Source of the DNA: Akkermansia sp. | GTDB taxonomy: Bacteria > Verrucomicrobiota > Verrucomicrobiia > Verrucomicrobiales > Akkermansiaceae | Length of the DNA: 61,851 nt | Reading direction: 5' to 3' | Assembly: GCA_024405415.1 (NCBI GenBank) | Contig: JAKSOV010000003.1 | Coordinates: forward strand, 1 to 61,851 | Shown: positions 8,596 through 17,288 of the stretch, piece by piece | How positions within the stretch are numbered: the first letter of the stretch is position 1 | How the letters are laid out: every line of letters starts with the position of its first letter | Notes under the pieces: generated by a model | Seen by the model: the letters and a program-made list of their open reading frames with translations, nothing else | The model's database searches: none | What the model was told of the DNA's origin: nothing | Translations under genes and position numbers: made by a program

Positions 8596-11172
8596 TCAGT
8601 TGGCGACGATATTCACCAAACGACCGGGCACGACGATGACCTTGCGGACGGTCTTGCCGGCGATGAACTCCTGCACGCGGGCGGAGGCCATGGCGGCAGC
8701 CTCGACATCCTCCTTGGGAGCATCGGCGGCCACGGTCACTTTGTCGCGGAGCTTGCCGTTCACCTGAATCACGATTTCCTTCGTGTTCTCCACGAGGTAT
8801 TCGGGGTTGAAGGTCGGCCACGTCTGCTTGCAGAGCTGCATCTTGGGCAGGGTGGCGAACTGCTCGCAGAGGGTGGCGTAGAGCTCTTCCGTCATGTGCG
8901 GGGCAAAGGGATTGAGCACGTGGAGCAGGGAGACATAGTCCGTCAGCGTCACGGTCTCGGCGGCGGTCATGGCGTTGGTGCATTCCATCATCTTGGAGAT
9001 GGCGGTGTTGAAGCTCATGGCCTCGATATCCTCCGTCACCTTCTTGATGGTCTTGTGCACCTCCTTGCGGACGGGCGTCACGGCGCCGTTGTCCTCGGCA
9101 ACGACCTTGCCGGAGAGCACCCAGTTGCCCTCCTGATTCTCGACCATGGCGACGCGCCACACGCGGGCGAGGAAGCGGCTGATGCCTTCCACACCCTTGG
9201 TCGCCCAAGGCTTGACCTCTTTCAGCGGGCCCATGAACATCTCGTACAGGCGGATGGAGTCCGCGCCGTATTCGCGCACGATGTCGTCAGGGTTCACCAC
9301 GTTGCCGCGGCTCTTGGACATTTTCTGGCCGTCCTCACCGAGGATGAGACCCTGATTCACCAGCTTGTTGAATGGCTCGTTGGTGGACACCAAACCGTAG
9401 TCGAACAGCACCTTGTGCCAGAAGCGGGCGTAGAGCAGGTGAAGCACCGCGTGCTCCGTGCCGCCCACATACAGGTCCACGCCGCCGGGATTGCCCGTGC
9501 TGCCCATCCAGTATTTCTCCACCTCGGGGTCGATGAAGGCCTTGTCGTTCTTCGGGTCGAGGTAGCGCAGGTAGTACCAGCAGGAGCCGGCCCACTGGGG
9601 CATCGTATTCGTCTCGCGGGTGAAGGTGTCGGAGTACTGAATCCACTTCGTCGCCTTCACCAAGGGGCCGCGGGGGTCGCCGCTGGGCTTGAAGTCTTCC
9701 ATCTCGGGCTGGAGCAGCGGCAGCTCGCTCTCGGGGATGGCGTAGTGGTTGCCGTCCTCGCTGTTCCAGATGATGGGGAAGGGCTCGCCCCAGTAACGCT
9801 GGCGGCTGAACAGCCAATCGCGGAGCTTGTAGTTCACCTTGCCGTGGCCGTAGTTCTTCTCCTCCAGCCAGGCAATCATCTGCTTCTTGGCCTCCGTCAC
9901 GGACAGGCCGTTGAAGTGCTCGGAGTTCACCATCGTGCCGTCGTAGCCGCAGAAGTTCTGCCATGCGGTGTCCGCATCATCGGGCTGCACCACTTGGATG
10001 ATGTCGATGCCGAACTTGGTGGCGAACTCGAAGTCGCGGCTGTCGTGCGCGGGCACGGCCATCACGGCACCCGTGCCGTAGCCCGTGAGCACATAGTCCG
10101 CCAGCCAGATGGGAATCTGCTTGCCGTTGACGGGGTTGGTGGCATACGCACCCGTGAACACGCCCGTCTTTTCCTTGGCGAGGTCGGTGCGTTCGAGGTC
10201 GCTCTTGGCGGCGCACTCGGTCTGATAGGCAGCCACGGCGGCCTTCTGCTCGGGCGTGGTGATGGCGTCGACGAGCTCATGCTCGGGGGAGAGCACCATG
10301 TAGGTTGCACCGAAAAGCGTGTCGGGGCGGGTGGTGTAGACGGTGATGGTCTTGCCGTTGCAGTCGAAGTTCACTTCAGCGCCCGTGGACTTACCAATCC
10401 AGTTGCGCTGCAGCAGCTTGATGCTCTCGGGCCAGTCGAGGGGCTCCAGCTCGTCGATGAGACGCTCGGCATAGGCCGTGATGCGCAGCATCCACTGGCG
10501 GAGCTTGCGGCGCTCCACGGTGAAGCCCTTGCTCTTCCACTCTTCGGCCTCCTCGTTGGCGAGCACGGTGCCCATGTCGGGGCTCCAGTTCACCATGCCC
10601 TCGGCCACATAGGCAAGGCGCACGTTGTCAATCTGCTCGCGCGTCCAGCCCTTCGCTTCCAGCTCGGAGACGGGGCAGGCTTTCTTCAGCTCCTCGTTGT
10701 AGTAGGAGTTGTAAAGGCGCAGGAAAATCCACTGCGTCCAGCGCACGTAGTGCGGGTCGGTGGTGGCAATCTCGCGGTCCCAATCGTAGGAGAAGCCGAG
10801 CATCTTGAGCTGGCGGCGGAAATTGTCGATGTTGGCGTAGGTCGTCACGGAGGGGTGCTGCCCCGTCTTGATGGCGTACTGCTCGGCGGGCAGACCGAAG
10901 GAGTCCCAGCCCATGGGGTGCAGCACGTTGAAGCCGTTCATGCGCTTGTAGCGGCTCACGATATCCGTGGCGGTGTAGCCCTCGGGGTGGCCCACATGCA
11001 GACCCGCACCGCTGGGGTAGGGGAACATATCGAGCACGTAGCACTTGGGCTTGGAGGCATCAAAGCCCGCCTCGCCGGGGTTCATCACCTTGAAGGTTTT
11101 TTCACTGTCCCAAACGCCCTGCCATTTGGGTTCAAACACATTGAAGGGATACGGATACTTGCGATCTGCCAT
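8596..11172 (-). CDS. leuS: Leucyl-tRNA synthetase
   Basis: Charges tRNA-Leu; 858 residues, normal bacterial length. The class I signatures are HVGH in [13 protein letters not shown] and KMSKS in [10 protein letters not shown]. The editing domain is present ([15 protein letters not shown]), as is the C-terminal [11 protein letters not shown] segment. ATG 11172 starts the protein [10 protein letters not shown]; the longer frame from 11211 would begin within the promoter. Monocistronic: own promoter upstream, terminator downstream. Confidence 0.97.
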   Translation of the reverse strand: MADRKYPYPFNVFEPKWQGVWDSEKTFKVMNPGEAGFDASKPKCYVLDMFPYPSGAGLHVGHPEGYTATDIVSRYKRMNGFNVLHPMGWDSFGLPAEQYAIKTGQHPSVTTYANIDNFRRQLKMLGFSYDWDREIATTDPHYVRWTQWIFLRLYNSYYNEELKKACPVSELEAKGWTREQIDNVRLAYVAEGMVNWSPDMGTVLANEEAEEWKSKGFTVERRKLRQWMLRITAYAERLIDELEPLDWPESIKLLQRNWIGKSTGAEVNFDCNGKTITVYTTRPDTLFGATYMVLSPEHELVDAITTPEQKAAVAAYQTECAAKSDLERTDLAKEKTGVFTGAYATNPVNGKQIPIWLADYVLTGYGTGAVMAVPAHDSRDFEFATKFGIDIIQVVQPDDADTAWQNFCGYDGTMVNSEHFNGLSVTEAKKQMIAWLEEKNYGHGKVNYKLRDWLFSRQRYWGEPFPIIWNSEDGNHYAIPESELPLLQPEMEDFKPSGDPRGPLVKATKWIQYSDTFTRETNTMPQWAGSCWYYLRYLDPKNDKAFIDPEVEKYWMGSTGNPGGVDLYVGGTEHAVLHLLYARFWHKVLFDYGLVSTNEPFNKLVNQGLILGEDGQKMSKSRGNVVNPDDIVREYGADSIRLYEMFMGPLKEVKPWATKGVEGISRFLARVWRVAMVENQEGNWVLSGKVVAEDNGAVTPVRKEVHKTIKKVTEDIEAMSFNTAISKMMECTNAMTAAETVTLTDYVSLLHVLNPFAPHMTEELYATLCEQFATLPKMQLCKQTWPTFNPEYLVENTKEIVIQVNGKLRDKVTVAADAPKEDVEAAAMASARVQEFIAGKTVRKVIVVPGRLVNIVAN

Positions 11173-11182
11173 AACGCGCGCG

Positions 11183-11211
11183 ACTATACACCTATGACCG
11201 CGGAAAGGCAA
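11183..11211 (-). promoter_or_regulatory. leuS promoter
   Basis: On the minus strand TTGCCT (11206-11211), 17-bp spacer, TATAGT (11183-11188). The -10 box ends 10 bp before ATG, leaving a leader of only a few nucleotides. Confidence 0.75.
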
Positions 11212-11264
11212 GCCTAAACACCGCGAGGAAGAGAGCTCCTGCCGGCTTGGGGTGGGTGGGGGCT

Positions 11265-12311
11265 TTAGGCGTTCTTTTTCGACGTTTTACGAGCGAAAAC
11301 CTGCCCGATGAAGTTAAAGAGCCGGAGACGTAGGTAATCGATACACAGGCAGAAAACGAAAAGGAGAATGGATAAAACGGGAATATGCCACCAGCTGTAG
11401 TGGGTGTACCGGGCTGCCCATGAGCATATGTCGTGGAAGCGGCCGGAGAAAAAGGGGTGCGATTGAATCAGATAGACGGCAAAAGTCAACGGGGCTATTG
11501 TGATAATCGTTTTGCGGAGAATGGCAGACTGCGGCTGCAAGCGAGTGCAGAATGTGAAGCAGGCAACCGAAGCGCACACAACAAAGGGAGAGGTGTAATC
11601 GAGGTTCGGTATGGGCAGATTGAGGGGAGTGTGTGAGGATAGGTAATTATTCAGTATGTAGAGGCTGCCTCCCAGGAGACTGAAGAAGATATAAATCATC
11701 AGCAGATGCCGTGTTTTCAGTTGCAGCGGATGCAATTTGAGATAGGCGCCGGTCAAATACATGACCAACATCCAGACGGCGTTTTGCCCACCCCAGACGT
11801 GTCGGTTGAAAAAGCCGAAGAGGCAAATGATGATAAACAAGATGCCCAGCAGCTTTTCTCGCTCGCTTTTTGTGAGGGCAAGGAAACCTTTGTTCAGATA
11901 AGGGAAGAGGAAAAAAGCGCCCGCATAGGCGGTGAAATACCAGTAGGCGTTTGCAAATGGTATGGGAAAAATCTTAAAAAGGAAAATACGGGTTTGTAAA
12001 CAGGAGCCGAATACGGCATATGCGAGGAGCAAACCGCCCATGAGGTAAAAAACAACCTGCAACCATAAACGGAGAAAACTCTTGAATTTCCATGTCCTGT
12101 TAATGCCCAGATAACCGCTGATCATCATGAACAGATTGACGCCGACATAGGCCAGAGACCAAAAAAGAACAGCTACCGTATAGTCTCCGCTTGTCGGGGC
12201 TTTGGCAATGCCTTCCCCGCACCAAGCCCCCATGTGGAGAACGCAAACGAAAAACATAGCCAGAATGCGCGCGATGTCTATGCCGTAGTTCCTGGGGGGC
12301 TGTTCCTGCAT
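11265..12311 (-). CDS. Acyltransferase 3 (OafA/WbbC-like) membrane protein
   Basis: 348 residues with about ten hydrophobic helices, the architecture of the acyltransferase-3 family that O-acylates surface sugars or other envelope molecules. The N-terminus [21 protein letters not shown] matches the family's first helix with its conserved Arg and His. Start ATG 12311 is supported by a promoter ending 6 bp upstream; the in-frame ATG at 12329 overlaps the -10 region. Base composition is visibly more AT-rich than leuS and thiD beside it, which suggests horizontal acquisition. No glycan genes are adjacent, but two glycan loci lie in this window. Confidence 0.85.
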   Translation of the reverse strand: MQEQPPRNYGIDIARILAMFFVCVLHMGAWCGEGIAKAPTSGDYTVAVLFWSLAYVGVNLFMMISGYLGINRTWKFKSFLRLWLQVVFYLMGGLLLAYAVFGSCLQTRIFLFKIFPIPFANAYWYFTAYAGAFFLFPYLNKGFLALTKSEREKLLGILFIIICLFGFFNRHVWGGQNAVWMLVMYLTGAYLKLHPLQLKTRHLLMIYIFFSLLGGSLYILNNYLSSHTPLNLPIPNLDYTSPFVVCASVACFTFCTRLQPQSAILRKTIITIAPLTFAVYLIQSHPFFSGRFHDICSWAARYTHYSWWHIPVLSILLFVFCLCIDYLRLRLFNFIGQVFARKTSKKNA

Positions 12312-12317
12312 GCTGAA

Positions 12318-12346
12318 TGAATACAGCATTGTTCCTATAGAGTCAA
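12318..12346 (-). promoter_or_regulatory. Promoter of the acyltransferase gene
   Basis: Minus strand TTGACT (12341-12346), 17-bp spacer, TATTCA (12318-12323), 6 bp before ATG 12311; predicted leaderless. Confidence 0.7.
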
Positions 12347-12492
12347 GAGAAAAGGGGGTGCCGAAATCGCGGTGAGCCGTTTGTAGAAAAGAGGACGTCG
12401 GAAGTTTTTTTGTGTTAAGTGTCCGCTTGAGCCTTGTGCCTCGTCACACATGGGGCGCAGCTACACGAATTTCAACACTTGCGACTTCACCT

Positions 12493-13302
12493 CTAATCTA
12501 CCTTTATCGCCCCTTCCTTTTCGCCATGGTGGTTGAGGGCGCAGCAGGAGCCGAAGCGGTGGGAGCGGGCGATGGATCGAGCGGTGTAATCCAGCGCGCG
12601 GGCGCAGGCCACGGGCAGCGGGTAGCCGTGGGCAAGCTCCGCGGTAAGGGCGGAGGAAAGGGTGCAGCCGGTGCCGTGGGTGGAGATGTTTTTTGTGCGA
12701 GCATGCTCCCATGTGTGCAGGTTGCCGCCCTGTTCCACGAGCAGGTCGGTGCAGGAGTCGCTGTGCAGGTGGCCGCCCTTAGCAAGCACGGCGCAGCCAT
12801 AGCGGGCGGCGATGTCGCGGGCGGCGGCCTCCAGCTCGGCAGCGGTGGTCGGTGCAGGGCAGGAGAGCAGGGCTGCCAGCTCATCGCAGTTGGGGGTGAG
12901 CACGGTGGCGCGGGGGAAGAGGGTTTCTTCGTACACGCGCACGGCCGCCTGCTGCATGAGCGGCTCTCCCGCGGTGGCAATCATGACGGGGTCGATGACA
13001 ATCGGTCCGCGGAAGTTTCCCAGTGCGTGCGCGACCGCGCGCACGATGTCGGGAGAGTAGAGCATGCCGCACTTGACGGCGCACACGGGAAAGGAGGCGA
13101 GGCAAAGCTCGATTTGGTCGCGCACGAAGTCCGCAGGCATGGGCTGAATGCCGCGCACACAGCCCGGTACCTCGCTCACCACGCAGGTGAGGGCGGTCAG
13201 CGGGTAGCAGCCGAGCGCAAAGCCCGTCTTGAGGTCGGCCTGTGCGCCCGCACCCGCCGAGCAGTCCGACCCTGCAATGCTCAAAAAGACCGGAGTGCTC
13301 AT
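12493..13302 (-). CDS. thiD: Hydroxymethylpyrimidine/phosphomethylpyrimidine kinase
   Basis: Phosphorylates HMP and HMP-P in thiamine synthesis; 269 residues, ribokinase-like fold. The N-terminus FLSIAGSDCSAGAGAQADLK is the substrate-binding signature, and the C-terminal STHGTGCTLSSALTAELAHG carries the anion hole and catalytic Asp position region of the family. It lies 46 nt after gatA on the same strand, so it is probably the last gene of gatC-gatA-thiD. No TPP riboswitch or other thiamine gene is nearby. ATG 13302 starts exactly at the conserved N-terminus. Confidence 0.95.
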   Translation of the reverse strand: MSTPVFLSIAGSDCSAGAGAQADLKTGFALGCYPLTALTCVVSEVPGCVRGIQPMPADFVRDQIELCLASFPVCAVKCGMLYSPDIVRAVAHALGNFRGPIVIDPVMIATAGEPLMQQAAVRVYEETLFPRATVLTPNCDELAALLSCPAPTTAAELEAAARDIAARYGCAVLAKGGHLHSDSCTDLLVEQGGNLHTWEHARTKNISTHGTGCTLSSALTAELAHGYPLPVACARALDYTARSIARSHRFGSCCALNHHGEKEGAIKVD

Positions 13303-13348
13303 GGTTTCAAGTGCTAAGTCCGAATAGCGAAGTCCGAAAAAGGGGCCG

Positions 13349-14761
13349 TTACTTAGCCCACTCGGACTCCATGGCGTGGGCCGCTTGCAGCAGCCTGGCC
13401 TCCGCAAAGTGCGGGGCAAGAAGCTGGATGCCGACGGGCAGCGCGCCCTCTGCCTGCGGGCAGGGAATGGAGATGCCGGGCAGACCCGCGAGGTTGGCGG
13501 GGATGGTGTAGATGTCCGACAGGTAGACCTGCAGCGGCGTGAGGCTCGTGTCGTGCAGTTTGGGCGCGGGCGTAGGAGCCACGGGGCCGAGAATGAGGTC
13601 GACTTTGGCAAAGGCGTCGGCAAAATCCTGCGCCACGAGGGCACGCACCTTCTGCGCCTTAGCGTAGTAGGCATCGTAGAATCCGCTGGAGAGCACGTAG
13701 GTGCCGAGGATGATGCGGCGCTTCACCTCCGGCCCGAAGCCTGTCTCGCGGGACTTGCTGTAGAGATCATCGAGGCTCATGTTGCCGGGAGTGCGGTAGC
13801 CGTAGCGGATGCCGTCGAAGCGGGAGAGGTTGGACGAGGCCTCGGCGCAGGCGATGATGTAATAAGCACTCACCACGGCCTCCGCATGAGGCAGCGAGAC
13901 TTCGACGATTTCCGCCCCGAGGTTCGTGAGCGTCTTGACCGCCTTGTCCAGCGCGGCAGCGACTTCGGGCGAGTTGCCGGAAGAAAGGTATTCCTTGGGA
14001 AGACCGATGCGCAGCCCCTTGATGTCGTGGCCGAGCAATGCGGAAAAATCTTCCGTGGCGTGGGTGGAGGAGGTGGAGTCCTTGGTATCGTGGCCGCAGA
14101 GGACGTTGAGCAGGGTGGCGGCGTCCTCGGTGTTTTGCGTCAGCGGCCCGATTTGGTCCAGCGAGGAGGCGAAGGCCACCAGGCCGTAGCGCGAGATGCG
14201 CCCGTAGGTGGGCTTCATGCCCACGATGCCGCAGTGGGAGGCCGGCTGGCGAATGGACCCGCCCGTGTCCGACCCGAGCGCGGCGATGGCGATGCCGCCC
14301 GCCACGGCAGCGGCGGAACCGCTGGAGGAGCCGCCGGGCACATGCGCGGGGTTCACAGGGTTGTGCGTGGCGCCGAAGGCGGAGTTCTCACCCGCGGAAC
14401 CCATGGCGAACTCATCCATGTTGGTGCGGCCGAAGGGCACGGCACCCGCCGCGCGCAGCTTGCAGACGGCGGTGGCGTCGTAGGGGGAGACGAAGTTCTC
14501 CAGCATGCGGGAGGCGCAGCGCGTGGGCGCACCCTTGATGCAGATATTGTCTTTCACCGCCACAGGGATGCCGCCCAGCGGCTTGCTGAGGTCGGCCTGT
14601 GCGGCGGCGGTCTTGGCGGCCTCCGTGTCGAAGGAGATGTAGGCGTTGAGCGCGGGGTTGGCCGCCGACATTTGTGCGGCAAGCTCGTCCACCAGTTCGA
14701 CGGGGGAGATGGCACCGCTTGTGAGCTGCTTGCGCCAATGGGAGATGGTACCGAAAAGCAT
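13349..14761 (-). CDS. gatA: Asp-tRNA(Asn)/Glu-tRNA(Gln) amidotransferase subunit A
   Basis: 470-residue amidase-signature enzyme that frees ammonia from Gln for transamidation of misacylated tRNA. The Ser-cisSer-Lys triad is visible: Lys in IPVAVKDNICIKG, Ser residues in GGSSSGSAAAV and GSDTGGSIRQPA. ATG 14761 (MLFGTISHW) is preferred over the upstream frame start. It follows gatC by 27 nt. gatB is not in the window, so the complex is encoded at two loci. Confidence 0.96.
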   Translation of the reverse strand: MLFGTISHWRKQLTSGAISPVELVDELAAQMSAANPALNAYISFDTEAAKTAAAQADLSKPLGGIPVAVKDNICIKGAPTRCASRMLENFVSPYDATAVCKLRAAGAVPFGRTNMDEFAMGSAGENSAFGATHNPVNPAHVPGGSSSGSAAAVAGGIAIAALGSDTGGSIRQPASHCGIVGMKPTYGRISRYGLVAFASSLDQIGPLTQNTEDAATLLNVLCGHDTKDSTSSTHATEDFSALLGHDIKGLRIGLPKEYLSSGNSPEVAAALDKAVKTLTNLGAEIVEVSLPHAEAVVSAYYIIACAEASSNLSRFDGIRYGYRTPGNMSLDDLYSKSRETGFGPEVKRRIILGTYVLSSGFYDAYYAKAQKVRALVAQDFADAFAKVDLILGPVAPTPAPKLHDTSLTPLQVYLSDIYTIPANLAGLPGISIPCPQAEGALPVGIQLLAPHFAEARLLQAAHAMESEWAK

Positions 14762-14788
14762 GAGAGAAGAGGGGAAAATAGTGAACAA

Positions 14789-15088
14789 TCAATGGGCGGA
14801 CTCCACAACCTTGGGCACGCGGAACTGGCCTTCGCCCTGCGCAGGGGCGTTGGCAAGGGCGGCTTCGTTGCTCAGGCTTTCGCCGGGTTCATCGGCGCGC
14901 AGGGCATCGAACACGGGCAGGGGGTGATACATGGGCTCGGTGTTGGCCGTGTCCCATTGCTCCAGCTGTTGCACGTGGGCGAGCACTTGGTTGAGGTCTT
15001 GGGAGAAACGCTCGGTTTCCTCGGCCGTGAGCTCGAGCTTGGCAAGCCCGGCGATGTAGGCAACGTCGATGGTCGGTTGGTCTGCCAT
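14789..15088 (-). CDS. gatC: Asp-tRNA(Asn)/Glu-tRNA(Gln) amidotransferase subunit C
   Basis: 99 residues, the small subunit that wraps around GatA and holds it to GatB. Shows the family pattern: DVAYIAGLAKLELTAEETE near the N-terminus, a central FSQDLNQVLAHVQQL helix, and the conserved RADEPGESLSNEAALANAP region near the end. ATG 15088 gives the standard length; the longer frame would add about 33 residues of leader sequence. First gene of gatC-gatA-thiD, with a leader of about 60 nt. Confidence 0.95.
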   Translation of the reverse strand: MADQPTIDVAYIAGLAKLELTAEETERFSQDLNQVLAHVQQLEQWDTANTEPMYHPLPVFDALRADEPGESLSNEAALANAPAQGEGQFRVPKVVESAH

Positions 15089-15154
15089 GAGGTATGGGGG
15101 GTGAGAGTGAAAGGGAACAGAAACGCAGCGGTAAGAGGCACGTGCGGCGCGCGC

Positions 15155-15183
15155 ATTGTAGCGCGTGCGTGAGTGCAAGGCAA
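15155..15183 (-). promoter_or_regulatory. Promoter of gatC-gatA-thiD
   Basis: Minus strand TTGCCT (15178-15183), 17-bp spacer, TACAAT (15155-15160). It directly abuts the terminator of the upstream gene. Confidence 0.75.
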
Positions 15184-15184
15184 G

Positions 15185-15204
15185 CAAAAACGGCCCGTGG
15201 GCCG
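15185..15204 (-). terminator. Terminator of the tail-anchored protein pair
   Basis: Short GC-rich stem (CGGCC with GGCCG) followed on the minus strand by TTTTTGCTT, just downstream of the gene ending at 15217. Confidence 0.65.
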
Positions 15205-15216
15205 GTAAGGCGCGCG

Positions 15217-15540
15217 TCAGCCCTGCATCAGCAGGTAGATGGTGAGGCGGTAGAGCCCGTAGATGGAACCGACGAGCAGGAGCAGCAGGAAAATGTTCTC
15301 CGAAAGGGAGCTGCTGCTTTCTCCTGCTGCCATGCTGACGTGTTGGCGGCGGATGCGGCGCTTTTCCACGACATCCTCCTGCGGGCCCATGGTGTTGACC
15401 GTATCAATGGGGGCGCGGCGTCGCGTGGTACGGCGGCGCGGCTCTTCATCCTGCCACGCAGCGTACTCCGCCGCAAACGTATGGACGTTGCGGCGCTCGT
15501 AATCGCGCAGGCGGTCAAGGTTGGAACGGGAGGAGGCCAT
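15217..15540 (-). CDS. Small tail-anchored membrane protein
   Basis: 107 residues. The N-terminal two thirds are hydrophilic and strongly basic (RRRTTRRRAP, EKRRIRRQH). A single hydrophobic helix close to the C-terminus (IFLLLLLVGSIYGLYRLTIYLL) ends two residues before the stop, giving a tail-anchored topology with the basic part in the cytoplasm. It follows the 15550 gene, which has the same topology, by 9 nt. The two probably act together at the membrane. No family recognised. Confidence 0.75.
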   Translation of the reverse strand: MASSRSNLDRLRDYERRNVHTFAAEYAAWQDEEPRRRTTRRRAPIDTVNTMGPQEDVVEKRRIRRQHVSMAAGESSSSLSENIFLLLLLVGSIYGLYRLTIYLLMQG

Positions 15541-15549
15541 GGGTGAATA

Positions 15550-16173
15550 TCAGAAGGAGGAGACGAGCCAATAGACAAGCCACGTCAGCAGCAGGAGGAC
15601 GAAGAGGGGCAGATGGAAGGCAAAGCCTTTGGCCATGTGCTCGCCGATGATGCGCCATGCGAAGCGGGCCTGAGGCTCCTCGCCCGGTTTGTGGAGGAAG
15701 ATGTCCGTGTGGCGGTAGTGCGAGCCGCCGTAGTAGGCTTCGTTAAAATCGTTTTCGGCGCGCTCCAGCTTGGGCAGGGCCTCATGCAGGTGGCGGGCGA
15801 ACTCGGCTTCGGGCCATGTGTGCGGTTGCAGGGAGGAGAGAATCTGCAGGTGGCGGCTGAGACACTCGCAAATTTGGGTGACTTCACGCTGCTCTCGGTC
15901 CATGGATTCCAGCTCCTTTTCCAGGCGCTTGACCGCGTTGTGGATACGCATGCCTATGTCGTTCAGACTGTCATTGAAGAGCACTTTTTGCTCATTGCTC
16001 TCCTCGAGTGCCTGTTGCTGAGCCTCGTACTGAACTCGTTGAGCTTCATAGAACTCTGCTTGCCGGCGGGCGTTTTCCATCTGCTCGCGCATCTGCTCGG
16101 GTGAGAGACGCGGCGCCCCCGCTCGGTTATCACCGAGCTCCATCTGGCGGTAGGGGGTGTTTTCTTGTCTCAT
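15550..16173 (-). CDS. Coiled-coil tail-anchored membrane protein
   Basis: 207 residues. A long charged helical region (about residues 25-105, Gln/Glu/Arg-rich, for example EQMREQMENARRQAEFYEAQ) predicts a coiled coil. A less regular segment with YYGGSHYRHTDIFLHKPGEE follows, and then one C-terminal hydrophobic helix (LPLFVLLLLTWLVYWLV) two residues before SSF and the stop. It is first of a two-gene operon with the 107-residue tail-anchored protein and has its own promoter. Function unknown; a membrane-bound scaffold or envelope organiser is one possibility. Confidence 0.78.
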   Translation of the reverse strand: MRQENTPYRQMELGDNRAGAPRLSPEQMREQMENARRQAEFYEAQRVQYEAQQQALEESNEQKVLFNDSLNDIGMRIHNAVKRLEKELESMDREQREVTQICECLSRHLQILSSLQPHTWPEAEFARHLHEALPKLERAENDFNEAYYGGSHYRHTDIFLHKPGEEPQARFAWRIIGEHMAKGFAFHLPLFVLLLLTWLVYWLVSSF

Positions 16174-16201
16174 GAAACGCGCGCGGACTTGTTACGGTGA
16201 A

Positions 16202-16230
16202 AAGTTAACGTGTTTGATAACCCTTGTCAA
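16202..16230 (-). promoter_or_regulatory. Promoter of the tail-anchored pair
   Basis: Minus strand TTGACA (16225-16230), 17-bp spacer, TAACTT (16202-16207); leader of about 22 nt before ATG 16173. The rest of 16231-16328 is AT-rich with no other feature I can identify. Confidence 0.6.
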
Positions 16231-16328
16231 GATAATATCTAAGAATTCTTGAAATTCAACTTTTCTTAGATGATAGGACGAAGCAGCCTGCTACGGAACG
16301 GGATGGGTGGAAGGTGTGAGCTGAAAAC

Positions 16329-16362
16329 AAAAAGCCCCGGAAACGTTGAACGTTTCCGGGGC
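16329..16362 (-). terminator. Terminator of tRNA-Gly(CCC)
   Basis: 12-bp stem (GCCCCGGAAACG with CGTTTCCGGGGC) followed on the minus strand by TTTTTGTTTTC, starting 6 nt beyond the tRNA 3' end. Confidence 0.9.
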
Positions 16363-16368
16363 CGGAAG

Positions 16369-16439
16369 TACGGGCGACGGGAATCGAACCCGTGTCTCAT
16401 GCTTGGGAAGCACGCGTCCTACCATTGAACGACGCCCGC
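16369..16439 (-). tRNA. tRNA-Gly (anticodon CCC)
   Basis: A 71-nt cloverleaf on the minus strand. The acceptor stem is GCGGGCG paired with CGCCCGT (G.U at position 1), the anticodon loop is TTCCCAA within GCTTCCCAAGC, and the T arm is CGGGTTCGATTCCCG. The CCA end is not encoded. It is divergent from tRNA-Gly(TCC) 120 bp away. Confidence 0.95.
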
Positions 16440-16518
16440 GTAGCCGGGGAGCATTCTAGCGGGAAGACCTCAGGGTGTCAAGCTGAAAGCGAAAATGACG
16501 CAAAATTTGCAATTTTGC

Positions 16519-16547
16519 TTGCCAGAAGGGGTGGGTGCCTGTATAAT
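16519..16547 (+). promoter_or_regulatory. Promoter of tRNA-Gly(TCC) and probably the export operon
   Basis: TTGCCA (16519-16524), 17-bp spacer, TATAAT (16542-16547). The -10 box ends 12 bp before the tRNA. No other promoter is evident before the gene at 16654. Confidence 0.8.
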
Positions 16548-16559
16548 GTGCCCGCATAC

Positions 16560-16630
16560 GCGGGTATAGCTTAATGGTAAAGCTCCAGCCTTCCAAGCTG
16601 ATCATGCGGGTTCGATTCCCGCTACCCGCT
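16560..16630 (+). tRNA. tRNA-Gly (anticodon TCC)
   Basis: 71-nt cloverleaf. The acceptor is GCGGGTA/TACCCGC, the anticodon loop CTTCCAA, and the T arm GCGGGTTCGATTCCCGC. The CCA end is not encoded. There is a C.A mismatch at the base of the anticodon stem. The next gene starts 23 nt downstream with no terminator in between, only a 12-bp palindrome (TTTTCCGGAAAA, 16634-16645). Confidence 0.95.
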
Positions 16631-16653
16631 CTCTTTTCCGGAAAAACACGACT

Positions 16654-17220
16654 ATGAAGAACAATAAGTTATTCGCACTGCTTCTTTGCGCTGCTGTTTT
16701 CGTTGCTGTGCCTGAAGCTTTCGCCGCTACGTATACGGCTCAGGATGCCGTAGCTCTTGCCTCTAATGTCAATGCGTCCGTTGATAGTGTCTGCAAGGCT
16801 GTTGGTGATGCAGTTCAGGATGCGGCGGTATCCCCGTCAAAGCTGTTTTCTGACGTGATGGGTGCGCGTAAGTCTTGGACGTCTGCGCAGGTGGCCGGTG
16901 TGTATAAAAGTATCCTGATCGGTTCTCCTGAGCTTTCCGCTTCTTTCGTAGATGATTTGGATGCGTTCCAGCAGGCCGGCAATCCGACTACGGTAAGCTC
17001 GGATGCTTCTGAAGGTATGAAATTGCTCGCTGCTTTGTATGGGATGCAGATTTCCGGGGTGAATGCGGATGCTGTCCTTGCTTCTGTGGTGAGCTCTTCT
17101 ATGGGCGGCGCGAGTGTGATGAGTGTCGCTCCGTTACGTGATGTCAGTGCGCGGGCAGCCTCTTCCCGCCGTACTCATCCTTCCGCTCCCACACCTCCTG
17201 CGACTTCTTCCGAGAACTGA
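16654..17220 (+). CDS. Secreted protein of unknown function, first gene of the polysaccharide export locus
   Basis: 188 residues with a clear Sec signal peptide (MKNNKLFALLLCAAVFVAVP, cleavage after AFA). The mature part is Ala/Val/Ser-rich and helical, and the C-terminus is Ser/Thr/Pro-rich (RRTHPSAPTPPATSSEN). It has no recognisable domain. It lies 23 nt downstream of tRNA-Gly and 68 nt upstream of the beta-barrel gene, so it was probably transcribed with both. Position suggests a periplasmic accessory of polysaccharide export or biofilm matrix, but this is only context. Confidence 0.75.
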   Translation: MKNNKLFALLLCAAVFVAVPEAFAATYTAQDAVALASNVNASVDSVCKAVGDAVQDAAVSPSKLFSDVMGARKSWTSAQVAGVYKSILIGSPELSASFVDDLDAFQQAGNPTTVSSDASEGMKLLAALYGMQISGVNADAVLASVVSSSMGGASVMSVAPLRDVSARAASSRRTHPSAPTPPATSSEN

Positions 17221-17235
17221 AGATGGGTGTTCTTT

Positions 17236-17278
17236 CTGTCTTTCATCTCTTCAATCGGGGATGAAAGACAGCTTCTTT
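17236..17278 (+). terminator. Intergenic hairpin, possible attenuator
   Basis: Perfect 12-bp stem (CTGTCTTTCATC with GATGAAAGACAG) and 12-nt loop, followed by a moderate T-stretch. It lies 10 nt before the beta-barrel start, so it may terminate partially or protect the mRNA end. Confidence 0.55.
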
Positions 17279-17288
17279 GACTACGGAT

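Noticed and set aside
8896..11217. 773-codon open frame antisense to leuS
   Set aside because: Same composition artefact; leuS is unambiguous.
12312..12492. TPP riboswitch or other regulator near thiD
   Set aside because: This stretch is downstream of thiD, and neither it nor the gatA-thiD gap shows the conserved riboswitch elements.
13376..15172. 598-codon open frame antisense to gatA-gatC
   Set aside because: Runs through two well-defined genes on the other strand and has no domain.
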